The notes under the pieces: model-generated
Told to the model about the DNA's origin: nothing
The model's database searches: none
The model's input: the letters and a program-made list of their open reading frames with translations, nothing else
Part shown: positions 35,799 to 44,172 of the stretch, piece after piece
Position numbering within the stretch: the stretch's first letter is position 1
How the letters are laid out: each line of letters begins with the position of its first letter
Program-made: the position numbers and the translations under genes
DNA from: Blautia glucerasea
GTDB taxonomy: Bacteria; Bacillota; Clostridia; Lachnospirales; Lachnospiraceae
DNA: 64,000 nt
Reading direction: 5' to 3'
NCBI RefSeq assembly: GCF_020537505.1
Contig: NZ_JAJBMO010000015.1
Span: 1 to 64,000 of the forward strand

Positions 35799-36169
35799 TA
35801 TGTCTTAAAGCAGCCTGGTGTACAAAGCACTATTTATTTTAACATTTATACTAGTTTTGCAATCGTATTAGTATCTTATAAATTAAATTCTATTTTATGT
35901 AGCAGCAATCGTTCAACATATTTTTTATATTTTCGTATATTTTTTCCTCCTGCAAGTCCTATTTATTGTACTTTCTTCTTTTTTATTTGCAAAAAGTGTT
36001 ATTTATTGTACTTTTATATTTGTTCTTGCATTTTCTCGTCACATTTAATTACTTTCAGTTCAATTTATGATATAGTATTTCCCATCTAGGTTCCTATTTT
36101 AGGACTATGTAAACATTTAATAAGTAATAATCGGTCAGCATATTATTTCATTGCACAGGAGTGGCTAAT
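35799..36169. other. AT-rich gap
   Basis: No gene seen. TATTTATTGTACTTT occurs twice (near 35959 and 36001), which may be promoter or regulator sites. A GCACAGGAGTGG ribosome binding site before the PhzF relic is still recognisable. Confidence 0.35.
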
Positions 36170-36380
36170 ATGAAGCAGTATACTGTAGACGTATTTACCA
36201 ACACCCCATTTTCCGGTAATCCTGCAGCCGTATGTGTGCTTCCTGTCCTTCACCGGAATCTGTGATGAAGCTTGCCATGAAAAATAATCTGTCAGAAACA
36301 GCATTTATTGAAGAAGCCAGGTAACCTTCGTCGGTTCGCACCAGGAACAGAGATAGAATCGTGTGGGCACGCTACCTTAA
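36170..36380 (+). pseudogene. PhzF-family isomerase, decayed fragment
   Basis: The ATG at 36170 begins MKQYTVDVFTNTPFSGNPAA, the typical PhzF start. The frame breaks near 36245, continues as SPESVMKLAMKNNLSETAFI in the next frame, breaks again near 36325, and continues as RRFAPGTEIESCGHATL to about 36380. It then loses similarity. Normal family length is about 260-300 residues, so two frameshifts and a 3' truncation have inactivated it. The family is named from motif recall. Confidence 0.8.
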
Positions 36381-36535
36381 ACTATACAGTTCACTTCAAA
36401 ATGGAAATCGAATTACAATCAGTGAAAAAGTCGCTTTACTTGCTATCTCTGAAATCTATAGCAACATTATAAATTTTCTTATTCAATTATTTCTATTTTG
36501 CGATATAATTATTTCACAAAAAAGTAGGAAAGCCC

Positions 36536-37261
36536 GTGAAAAAGCAATTAAAACACATTTTACCCGTTATTTTAACTTTCGTAACAGTTATGCTGTCCGC
36601 TGTATGTGTTAACGAAAAAACATTGACAAACATGCCTCAGGTTCTCACGTTATACCCCAAATCCTCAAAAATTTATAACGAGAATCGCCGCATGTATGCG
36701 CCAGCAAATGAAACTATTTTAAACACAAACCTTTATTACGGGAACAAAGCAACATCAATAAAGGCAAAAAAATCATCCTATGTATCCGCTGTGTACTACA
36801 ACAACTATGCTCTAGCCCTTACACAGGATAAGCTTTATACTTCTGCTTATCTGAAAGCCAAAAAAGCAGGTACAACCACTATTACTTACAAAATTGGCAA
36901 GCAGAAATATAGCCAAAAGTCACTATCAAAAAGTACGCTAATCCATTTAAATCATTAAAGATTAATAATTTAAACCTAGCTTCCAAATTCAAGTCAAAAT
37001 CCAATTATACACTGAGTTATAATAAGTACCGGGGAAAAACGCTTAAACTTCAGTATAGTGCCAAAAAAGGATGGGCTTTAAACATCCACTATCTGGAAGA
37101 TGCAGCTGCAAAAGGAACATCTTACAAAAAACTGGATCAAGACCACTGGTACTTTTACTGTTACGAAGAAAAACTCTGCCATCATTGTTTATGCATATAA
37201 TTCCAAAACATCCCAGGATGAACAGTGTATTATCTTCTTCAAACAAATTCGACCAAAATAA
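36536..37261 (+). pseudogene. Secreted Ig-like (bacterial Ig) protein with two frameshifts
   Basis: The first frame (36536-36958) encodes a signal-peptide-bearing protein with an AKKAGTTTITYKIG segment typical of bacterial Ig-like domains. After the A4 run at 36915-36918 the match continues one frame over (YANPFKSLKINNLNLASKFK...). After the A6 run at 37126-37131 it shifts again and ends at a natural stop at 37261 (WIKTTGTFTVTKKNSAIIVYAYNS before it). Correcting one missing and one extra A yields about 241 residues. Either a recent pseudogene or homopolymer errors. Confidence 0.65.
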
Positions 37262-37263
37262 AA

Positions 37264-37315
37264 AAAAGATCTCCATCCTGTTTTCTCACAGGCAAAGATC
37301 TTTTTTTATTTTATC
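37264..37315. terminator. Intrinsic terminator
   Basis: AAAAAAAGATCT ... AGATCTTTTTTT stem with poly-T tail, directly after the Ig-like pseudogene stop. Confidence 0.85.
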
Positions 37316-37342
37316 CATTTTATTTCAAATCTTATTTTCTAG

Positions 37343-37503
37343 AGCGTGTCTGAAAACAGCTTTCTGCAAGATGTGCATCACAATTTGCGGGAAATTTTGC
37401 CCGGATGAGGGCGTCTTAGCAAGCTACGACAACCGAATTCGGACAAAATATACCGCAAAGCGGGACATACAGATTACGGGAATGATTTTTGGGGGCACGT
37501 TCC
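37343..37503. mobile_element. Possible MITE/IS remnant
   Basis: GC-richer block between the terminator and the DUF4340 stop. The ends GAGCGTGTCTGAAAAC and (complement) GGAACGTGCCCCCAAAAAT are imperfect inverted repeats. There is no intact reading frame. The left-end sequence resembles ends of Firmicute insertion sequences; identity uncertain. Confidence 0.4.
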
Positions 37504-37507
37504 AGTG

Positions 37508-39343
37508 CTACTCTTCTGTATCTTTTGAATTTTCAGTCTCTTCAATTGTTTCGACACTCTTCCCTTCTGTTTTTTCACCAATTACAGGCTCAAATGCCTG
37601 GAACAGTTCTTTCACTGTCATTTTGTTTACCAGATAAACTTTTCCGTCCGTGACAGCAGCATAGTAATTCGTGTCATAGGAATAATACTCAACATCTATT
37701 TCATTTCCATCTGTATCTGTAAATTTCACAGCCATCTCCGGATCTGTATTAGATTTAAATTCATCCGTCAGACGTTTCTGTCCCACCATATTGATCAATT
37801 TGTTGTAGAACGTTGTAAATGTTGTACTATCCAGATCATTTCCATTCAATGTGTAAGATAAAGTTACGCTGGCAGAGCTTGTGGTGTTGGAATCTGAAGA
37901 ACTGTCGTCTGAGCTTTCGATATCCGCAACTGTTGTCTCAGCTGAGGTAGTTGAAGCATCTGCAGCAGTGCTTTCATCAGAAGCATCACTACTGCTGTCT
38001 TCTGTCGTATCATCTGACTCATCCTCAGATGTTTCACGTGAAACATTTACAATATAATCTTTGCCCTCATAGTTCACATCCAAAGTATCCAGATTATTAA
38101 CAGATAGATAACTTACTGTTAAATCCCAGAAATCAGAATATGTTTTTCCGAGGAATGTATCAAGCGAATCTTCGGAGATTGTGTAAATCTCGTTGCTGTC
38201 GTTTACACGAACGTATCGTCCACCGTCTGAGGACAGGTCTCCAACCTGGATCACAAGTTCTCTGTCTACCATTTCTGTTTCCGGTTCTGCGTCTTCCTCT
38301 GAAGTCTCTGTACTTTCTGTAGAATCAGAATCTGTGATGTCTGATTCATCTGCCTCTCCAGACTCTTCCTTATCAGTATCACTGTCTTCTATATTTTCTG
38401 AACCCTCTGCGGTACTATCATCTGTATTTTCATCCGCCTGGCTCTCATCCTCAGATGTCTCTGAGACGTCCTCAGCGCCATTTTTAGCCTCATTTTCCGT
38501 ATCAGTGGACTCTTTCTCGACCTCTTCCTGATAATCTACAGTAATCTCTGCATAAGGCTTATCTAAACCATACTGGGAAAGCTGGTCATCTGAACAGTTA
38601 TAGTTTACATAACTAGAATAAGCCATGCTGGATAATGCGGTGCTCAGCGTAGTTGCTTTCGCTGAATCTGCTTTTTCGGTATCTCCATCTCCAGTAATGT
38701 TCCAGAAATTATTCTCGTCTTTTTCCACAACATAAGAAGAAGATTTTGCATCTACAGAAATTTTGCTGACTGTGGAGGAATCCACTGTTGGGAACGTACC
38801 ACTTTTAGCAAAGTCATACAAACTTCCCTCAAAGGAAGAAAACGTAGAATTGCTTACCACATAAACAGTGGAAGAATCCTTGTTCAGATCAATATATTCC
38901 TGACTGGTAGCGTCATTTTCCATTCCAAGCCGAATAACTGTTGTCTCTCCATCCTCCGTGGTAACTGTGATGGTATTTTCCGGTTGATCCAGTTCATATT
39001 CAGAGGCATCTTCCACATCTTTCAATGTTCTCTCCGCTGTTATGGAATTTAGGGAACTAACCAGTGTATCAATTTTGTCCTGATCCACTGGGAAATCAGT
39101 CTCATCACTTTTCACCCAGGAATCTCCATCTTTTTCAAAAGTAACCTCTTTTTTATCAATCACAAATTTTATTGATTTCACATCAGCAGACGCTATAGAT
39201 ACAATTTCCGAATTTTCCTCCTCCGCACTCTCGGATTCTGCGGCATCCTGCTTTGCTACGTAGGCTTTTACACCTACGTAAGCTCCGCTGAGGACTACCA
39301 GAACGCCTACTGCAGTTATAAGATTTACCGATTTTTTCTTCAT
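37508..39343 (-). CDS. DUF4340 membrane-anchored protein of the Gld-like ABC system
   Basis: 611 residues. The ATG at 39343 overlaps the GldG-like stop (TGATG). There is one N-terminal span (about 7-25), then an extracytoplasmic part with two or three DUF4340 repeats (IKFVIDKKEVTFEKDGDSWV). Two long low-complexity acidic Ser/Thr/Glu/Asp linkers occur (about 275-345 and 425-480). DUF4340 proteins commonly follow GldG-type genes and probably form the external part of that ABC complex. A parS site lies in the second linker. The hydrophilic, expandable linkers suggest an extended cell-surface protein. Function unknown. Confidence 0.85.
   Translation of the reverse strand: MKKKSVNLITAVGVLVVLSGAYVGVKAYVAKQDAAESESAEEENSEIVSIASADVKSIKFVIDKKEVTFEKDGDSWVKSDETDFPVDQDKIDTLVSSLNSITAERTLKDVEDASEYELDQPENTITVTTEDGETTVIRLGMENDATSQEYIDLNKDSSTVYVVSNSTFSSFEGSLYDFAKSGTFPTVDSSTVSKISVDAKSSSYVVEKDENNFWNITGDGDTEKADSAKATTLSTALSSMAYSSYVNYNCSDDQLSQYGLDKPYAEITVDYQEEVEKESTDTENEAKNGAEDVSETSEDESQADENTDDSTAEGSENIEDSDTDKEESGEADESDITDSDSTESTETSEEDAEPETEMVDRELVIQVGDLSSDGGRYVRVNDSNEIYTISEDSLDTFLGKTYSDFWDLTVSYLSVNNLDTLDVNYEGKDYIVNVSRETSEDESDDTTEDSSSDASDESTAADASTTSAETTVADIESSDDSSSDSNTTSSASVTLSYTLNGNDLDSTTFTTFYNKLINMVGQKRLTDEFKSNTDPEMAVKFTDTDGNEIDVEYYSYDTNYYAAVTDGKVYLVNKMTVKELFQAFEPVIGEKTEGKSVETIEETENSKDTEE
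38030..38045. promoter_or_regulatory. parS: parS site 4 (inside the DUF4340 gene)
   Basis: Exact TGTTTCACGTGAAACA in the acidic linker coding region, encoding NVSRET. Confidence 0.93.
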
Positions 39344-40890
39344 CAGGCTTTTCTCCTCTTTAACCAAATCATAAATCCAATTAACAGGAATGCTCCAGGA
39401 ATCAAACCAATGGTACAGATTTTCCAGAAGCTTGCATCATATGCTGTCAAAGTCAGGTAAGATACTTCCAGGCTCTTAGATGGAATAGACATGGTTGTAC
39501 TGTCTTCTGTATCGACCAGAGAGCTTAAGGAAACCATCACAAGCTTCTCATTTCCACCGGAAACCATCTGATTGATCTGGCTCTGCAGCAGGTTAGAGGT
39601 AGAATAATAAATAATGTGTGTCTCTTTATCATCATCTGCCGTCTCTGTAATGCTGACGCCCAGATCAAATGGTCCATCCACATCGCCGTCTTCTTTTTCA
39701 AGAGTGCCGCTGTTTAAATCAGTTTTTGAATACGCACTGCCAGAGGTTGTAAGAAGACTTTCAATATTTACTGTATCTCTCACATCATCGGATTTCTGGA
39801 TTCCCTGTGCGTACGGCATCAGGATATAGTATCCGGAAGAAGCAACATCAGATGTAATGTCTGTGCTGTTCACAGTAGGAACCAGATAATAAGGCATCTG
39901 AGCTGCATAATGCTGTGCATCTCCCTCAAATACCAGGCCGTCCACTCTGCTTACACCGTAGTTTTCCAGGACTGCATCAAAGTTTTCCATCTTCTCTCCT
40001 GTATAATCGGAGAAAATCATGGCTTTCCCACCATTTTCCAGGTAATCGATCAATACATTCTTCTCATCCTCTGAGATATCTGTTGTAGGAGAATCGATCA
40101 GCAGACAGCTTGCATCCTCCGGAACGCTTCCCTCTGTAAGCAAATTCAGGGATTTGATTTCCATGTTTGCTTTCTCAATATCTTCCTTAATGGTTGAATC
40201 AAGCTCCTGCTCTCCATGTCCCTCTAATGTGTACAACACCGGCAGATTTTCACTAGTTACGTATGCGATGGCACTTGTGATCTGTCCCTCGCCGTCAAAC
40301 CCGGTTGTCTGATAGCTGTACGTATTGTAGTCAAGTGACGATTCGTAAATATTGTTATAATTTACAACCTTGTTTTTATCGCCGCATACAACGATCAGGC
40401 TGTTGGAAGAAAGGTTGTCGCTGGTGTATTCACTGACAAATTTGGGATTTACCACCGGGTCCTTCTGTTCTACGGTGATATGGTCAGATTCATCTGCATA
40501 TCTCTGAAGCAGATTACTGATGGTCTCATCCTCGCTTCCGCTCTGGGCAATCTGATATATGGTCACATCTTTGTCCAGATCTTTCAGCATGGCCTTGGTT
40601 TCATCGCCGATTGTGTAAAGTTTTTCAGAGCTGATATCCAGCTGCGTGTACTTTGAGGGAAGGTTTCCCACGATCATATTTATAACAATAATGATTGCAA
40701 CAAAAACAACAATCATAATGGAACTGTAGCTTCCATTTTTTAAATACTTTTTATTAATGCTGTCTTTAAATCTTCGTTTTTCTTTTTTGTTATTATTGTT
40801 ATTGTTTTCGACATTTTCCGTATTTATTGTATTTTCGCTGTTTATATCATTATTGTCAACATTGTTATTATTTTTCTTCTTAAAAAACAT
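39343..40890 (-). CDS. GldG-like ABC-type transport accessory protein
   Basis: 515 residues from the ATG at 40890, eight bases after AAGGAGG. The N-terminus is Asn/Lys-rich, with a span at about 55-75, and then a long extracytoplasmic domain of the GldG/ABC_transp_aux type (SGSEDETISNLLQRYA, VYTLEGHGEQELDSTI-like segments). A final membrane span ends in WLKRRKA. In Bacteroidota GldG works with GldA and GldF in gliding; in Firmicutes related sets occur without gliding. Function unassigned. Confidence 0.87.
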   Translation of the reverse strand: MFFKKKNNNNVDNNDINSENTINTENVENNNNNNKKEKRRFKDSINKKYLKNGSYSSIMIVVFVAIIIVINMIVGNLPSKYTQLDISSEKLYTIGDETKAMLKDLDKDVTIYQIAQSGSEDETISNLLQRYADESDHITVEQKDPVVNPKFVSEYTSDNLSSNSLIVVCGDKNKVVNYNNIYESSLDYNTYSYQTTGFDGEGQITSAIAYVTSENLPVLYTLEGHGEQELDSTIKEDIEKANMEIKSLNLLTEGSVPEDASCLLIDSPTTDISEDEKNVLIDYLENGGKAMIFSDYTGEKMENFDAVLENYGVSRVDGLVFEGDAQHYAAQMPYYLVPTVNSTDITSDVASSGYYILMPYAQGIQKSDDVRDTVNIESLLTTSGSAYSKTDLNSGTLEKEDGDVDGPFDLGVSITETADDDKETHIIYYSTSNLLQSQINQMVSGGNEKLVMVSLSSLVDTEDSTTMSIPSKSLEVSYLTLTAYDASFWKICTIGLIPGAFLLIGFMIWLKRRKA

Positions 40891-40903
40891 TTTCCCCACC
40901 TCC

Positions 40904-41767
40904 TTAATTCCAACGTCTCTTCAAAATGGTCTGCATGGTAAGGAATATACAAATGGTAATGACAGACAGGAAATAAAGAACTCCGGTCACGTCAAAAATA
41001 CTGTTTGTAAAGTTTTCGAAGTGTGAGCTTAAGTTGAACACTTCAAGAACCTTCTGGATTCCGCCTTCAAATACACTGGATTTTACAACATAAACGATCA
41101 CCAGTGCCACTTCTCCGATTACACAAATAGCCCCTGAGATCACTGCATTTTTGATCATGCTGTAGATCATAAGGCAAAGTGCTATGATCAGAAGACCAAA
41201 TGTGACGCATGTAGACATTGCTGTCTGTGAAAAGAAAGAGGAAATTCCGTTCATCATATAAAAGGCAAATAAAAATACAAAGGTAAGGACTGCTGCGATT
41301 ACCTGGCTCTCAGTGATTGCTGAGAAAAATACACCGATTGCAATGTTTGCACTTCCAAGAAGGAAAAATCCAAGGAGTGCTGTATACGCGGAGCCAAATG
41401 CAACGGTTCCGAATTTTGACATGATCAGCGGATAGGTAGCCAGTACTGCAATGGGAATCGCGTATATGGTTACAAGCGCAAGATATTTTCCCATTACGAT
41501 GCCGAATACGGATACCGGGGATGTGAGCAGCAGCTGGTCTGTTTTCTGTTTTCTTTCCTCAGCAAGTACACGCATAGTCAGGATCGGCACTGCGATCAGG
41601 AACACAAAGGTCATGGCGTTTAAGGTATATTCAAATTTCGGATAAGCAGCGCTAAGCTGATATGCTGAAAAGTAGATACCTGCAATTAACAGTACGAAAA
41701 ACATAAACAGGTAGCCGACCATGGAGGTCAGGTAGCTTTTCAGCTCTCTTTTATAGATAGCAAGCAT
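40904..41767 (-). CDS. ABC-2 permease (GldF-like)
   Basis: 287 residues with six or seven hydrophobic spans. The opening MLAIYKRELKSYLTSMVGYL is typical of GldF/NosY-type ABC-2 permeases, as is the RVLAEERKQKTDQLLLTSPVS cytosolic loop. Thirteen bases separate it from the next gene and three from the ATPase, so the four genes are one operon. It would form the membrane channel of the ATPase-permease-GldG-DUF4340 complex. Confidence 0.9.
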   Translation of the reverse strand: MLAIYKRELKSYLTSMVGYLFMFFVLLIAGIYFSAYQLSAAYPKFEYTLNAMTFVFLIAVPILTMRVLAEERKQKTDQLLLTSPVSVFGIVMGKYLALVTIYAIPIAVLATYPLIMSKFGTVAFGSAYTALLGFFLLGSANIAIGVFFSAITESQVIAAVLTFVFLFAFYMMNGISSFFSQTAMSTCVTFGLLIIALCLMIYSMIKNAVISGAICVIGEVALVIVYVVKSSVFEGGIQKVLEVFNLSSHFENFTNSIFDVTGVLYFLSVITICIFLTMQTILKRRWN

Positions 41768-41770
41768 GGT

Positions 41771-42928
41771 TTACTTTTCCCCCTTTTCTTCATCCATACT
41801 ACTCTGATTTTCACCAGAAAGTCCGTTATCTGACACAGAATCAGATATTTCGTCTGATTCTTCTGCGTTTTTATCTTCAAGTCCATTATCAGGGACAGTA
41901 TCCTCATTTTTCTTATTCAGATACTTTTCTGCATCTGCTGCCGTCTTGAAGAAAGGTTTTCCAGACTTTTTCCCAGTATCATCTTTCTCTCTTTTCTCAC
42001 TTTCTGTAAGTTCAAGGAAGATCTCCTCCAGAGAAACTTTCTTAGACTGCATTTCAAGGATCGGACAGCCGGCATTTACCATGCTGTAGAATACTTTTTC
42101 ACGCACATCTGTATTCTCCTCTGTGCCCACTGTAATGGCGTATACGCCCTCCTCCGGACTTTTCTTTGCTGCAACCTCTTTTACCCCTTCAACAGTCTCC
42201 AAAGCGGCTCTGATGGTGTCTTTCTGGCCCTTTATAAGCAGGTTCAGGTTGTTGGAGCCTGCTGCCAGTTTGCCCAGATTCTCAGGGGTATCGCTGGCTA
42301 CCAGTTTTCCATGGGAAATAATCAGCACGTAATCGCAGACTGCACTGACTTCGGACAAAATATGGGAACTGAGGATAACGGTGTGTTTCTTTTTCAAGCT
42401 TTTGATCAGATCACGGATCTCGTTGATCTGTTTCGGGTCAAGACCGACAGTTGGCTCATCCAGAATGATGACTTCCGGGTAGCCGAGGACAGCCTGGGCA
42501 ATTCCTACACGCTGTCTGTAACCTTTGGAAAGGTTTTTGATCAGACGGTTTTTCATGTCTGTGATCTTCACCATGTCCATGATTTCTTCGATCATGGATG
42601 CTTTTTTATCTTTAGGAATTTTCTTCAGATCTGCTACGAATTTCAGATATTCCAGAACGGTCATATCAAAATAAAGGGGCGGCATTTCGGGTAGATATCC
42701 GATACATTTTTTTGCCTCCTCAGGTTCTTCCAGAATATCATGACCGTCTATGACTACTGTTCCTTCAGTGGACGCAATATAGCCGGTTATCATATTCATG
42801 GTTGTAGATTTTCCGGCGCCGTTTGGACCCAGAAAGCCATAAATCTTGCCTTTCTCGATTTCAAAAGAAAGGTGGTCTACAGCGGTGTGGTCGCCGTAGC
42901 GTTTTACCAGATTTTTTACTTCAATCAA
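41771..42928 (-). CDS. ABC transporter ATPase (GldA-like) with acidic extension
   Basis: About 385 residues. The start is TTG at 42928, at good spacing after GAAGGAGG; an earlier TTG overlaps that site. Walker A GPNGAGKST near 35, signature LSKGYRQRVG near 130, Walker B VIILDEPTVG near 152 and the His loop SSHI near 190. After residue 300 a Lys/Glu/Asp-rich tail of about 80 residues without a known fold replaces the usual end. First gene of the operon. Confidence 0.92.
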   Translation of the reverse strand: MIEVKNLVKRYGDHTAVDHLSFEIEKGKIYGFLGPNGAGKSTTMNMITGYIASTEGTVVIDGHDILEEPEEAKKCIGYLPEMPPLYFDMTVLEYLKFVADLKKIPKDKKASMIEEIMDMVKITDMKNRLIKNLSKGYRQRVGIAQAVLGYPEVIILDEPTVGLDPKQINEIRDLIKSLKKKHTVILSSHILSEVSAVCDYVLIISHGKLVASDTPENLGKLAAGSNNLNLLIKGQKDTIRAALETVEGVKEVAAKKSPEEGVYAITVGTEENTDVREKVFYSMVNAGCPILEMQSKKVSLEEIFLELTESEKREKDDTGKKSGKPFFKTAADAEKYLNKKNEDTVPDNGLEDKNAEESDEISDSVSDNGLSGENQSSMDEEKGEK

Positions 42929-43081
42929 GTTTCTTACCTCCTTCAAGTTGCAGATGCATGGCTTATCCCATGCATCTGTCTATGATAATTCTATGTGCAA
43001 CCTGTGAGAAAATTTAGATGATTGTGTGAGAAATATGTGATTATTTTGTGTTGGAAGTGTGTCTTGAAGATGTGTTTTCTC

Positions 43082-43180
43082 GGACGCGCTTTTACAAGAT
43101 ATATTCACCACCGTGGATCTCAGCTCCATTAAGAATACTCCTAAAATACACGACTACATGAATATACCTTGCAAAATTGC
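43082..43180. repeat. MITE-like element, copy C (99 bp)
   Basis: GGACGCGCTTTTACAAGATA at the left and TATACCTTGCAAAATTGC at the right are inverted repeats of the same family as copies A and B. It sits in the gap between the Gld-like operon and rsmG. Confidence 0.65.
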
Positions 43181-43194
43181 TGGTTACTTACTTC

Positions 43195-43929
43195 TTATAT
43201 TAACGGCTCCTTCGACGGCAATCCTGCTTTTCTCGGATACTTCTTCGCAGTCGGTTTCATCTTCTTAATTACTACAAAAGAGCGGTCCATATCCGTGTCC
43301 ATAAGGGGGAATTTCACCACATTCTGAACCTTTCCGCCAAGAATTTTCACAGCATTTTCTGCCTGTTTAAGTTCTTCATCAATCTTACCCGATTTATAAG
43401 AAATAAAGCTTCCGCCCTCTTTCACAAAAGGGATGCAGTATTCGGATAGGGTGCTTAAGTTGGCTACTGCGCGGGAAACGCAGAAGTCGTATTTTTCTCT
43501 GTGCTCCTTCTGTTTGGCGTAGTCTTCGGCTCTTCCGTGGACAGCTGTTACGTCTTTTAGACCAAGCATTTCGATCACTTCATTGAGGAAATTTACTCTC
43601 TTGTTCAGGGAATCCAACAACGTAATTTTCAATTCTGGGAAAGCAATTTTCAGTGGGATTCCAGGGAAACCGGCACCGGTTCCCATGTCGATCACGGACT
43701 TTCCAGCCAGGTTTTTCTGGTCAAAGCTGCCTACTTTTACAATAGATAAACTATCAAGAAAATGCTTTAAAATCACCTCGTTGTACTCAGTAATTGCAGT
43801 TAAATTCATTACCTTATTCTTCTCTACAAGGTGCTCATAATAAGTAAGAAACTGCTTCTTCTGCTCCTGGGACAGAGCAATTCCAAGCTCTTCTAATCCT
43901 TTCTCAAAAAGGGTTAAATCGTATTCCAT
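43195..43929 (-). CDS. rsmG: 16S rRNA (guanine-N7) methyltransferase RsmG
   Basis: 244 residues from the ATG at 43929 after AAGGAG. The Rossmann SAM site is DMGTGAGFPGIPL near 75-87, followed by LLDSLNKRVNFL and the FCVSRAVANL segment. It methylates G527 of 16S rRNA. A short basic C-terminal extension exceeds the usual end. Conserved place after mnmG in the oriC cluster. Confidence 0.95.
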   Translation of the reverse strand: MEYDLTLFEKGLEELGIALSQEQKKQFLTYYEHLVEKNKVMNLTAITEYNEVILKHFLDSLSIVKVGSFDQKNLAGKSVIDMGTGAGFPGIPLKIAFPELKITLLDSLNKRVNFLNEVIEMLGLKDVTAVHGRAEDYAKQKEHREKYDFCVSRAVANLSTLSEYCIPFVKEGGSFISYKSGKIDEELKQAENAVKILGGKVQNVVKFPLMDTDMDRSFVVIKKMKPTAKKYPRKAGLPSKEPLI

Positions 43930-43985
43930 AAACGTCTCCTTATACCTCAAACTACTTACTTTTTTTACTTTTCAGTTGCTAATAC

Positions 43986-44170
43986 ACAACGTTTTTGCAA
44001 GTAATATTCCTTAGCAGATCATTTCAGGTGCGTTTTTAATGAAGGTGAAATTCACTGGTCAGGTCGGCTTAGACGAGAGGGCTCTCCCGAGCGTCTTAGC
44101 CGTAGTTACCAGTTCACCGTAGTATTTATTGCACCGGCCTGTGTGGAATATTCCTTGCAGAAACGCATCC
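43986..44170. repeat. MITE-like element, copy B (185 bp)
   Basis: The ends ACGTTTTTGCAAGTAATATT and GGAATATTCCTTGCAGAAAC (before GCATCC) are inverted repeats. The interior has GACGAGAGGGCTCTCCCGAG as in copy A. It ends three bases before the mnmG stop, so it may act as terminator or processing site. Confidence 0.7.
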
Positions 44171-44172
44171 GT

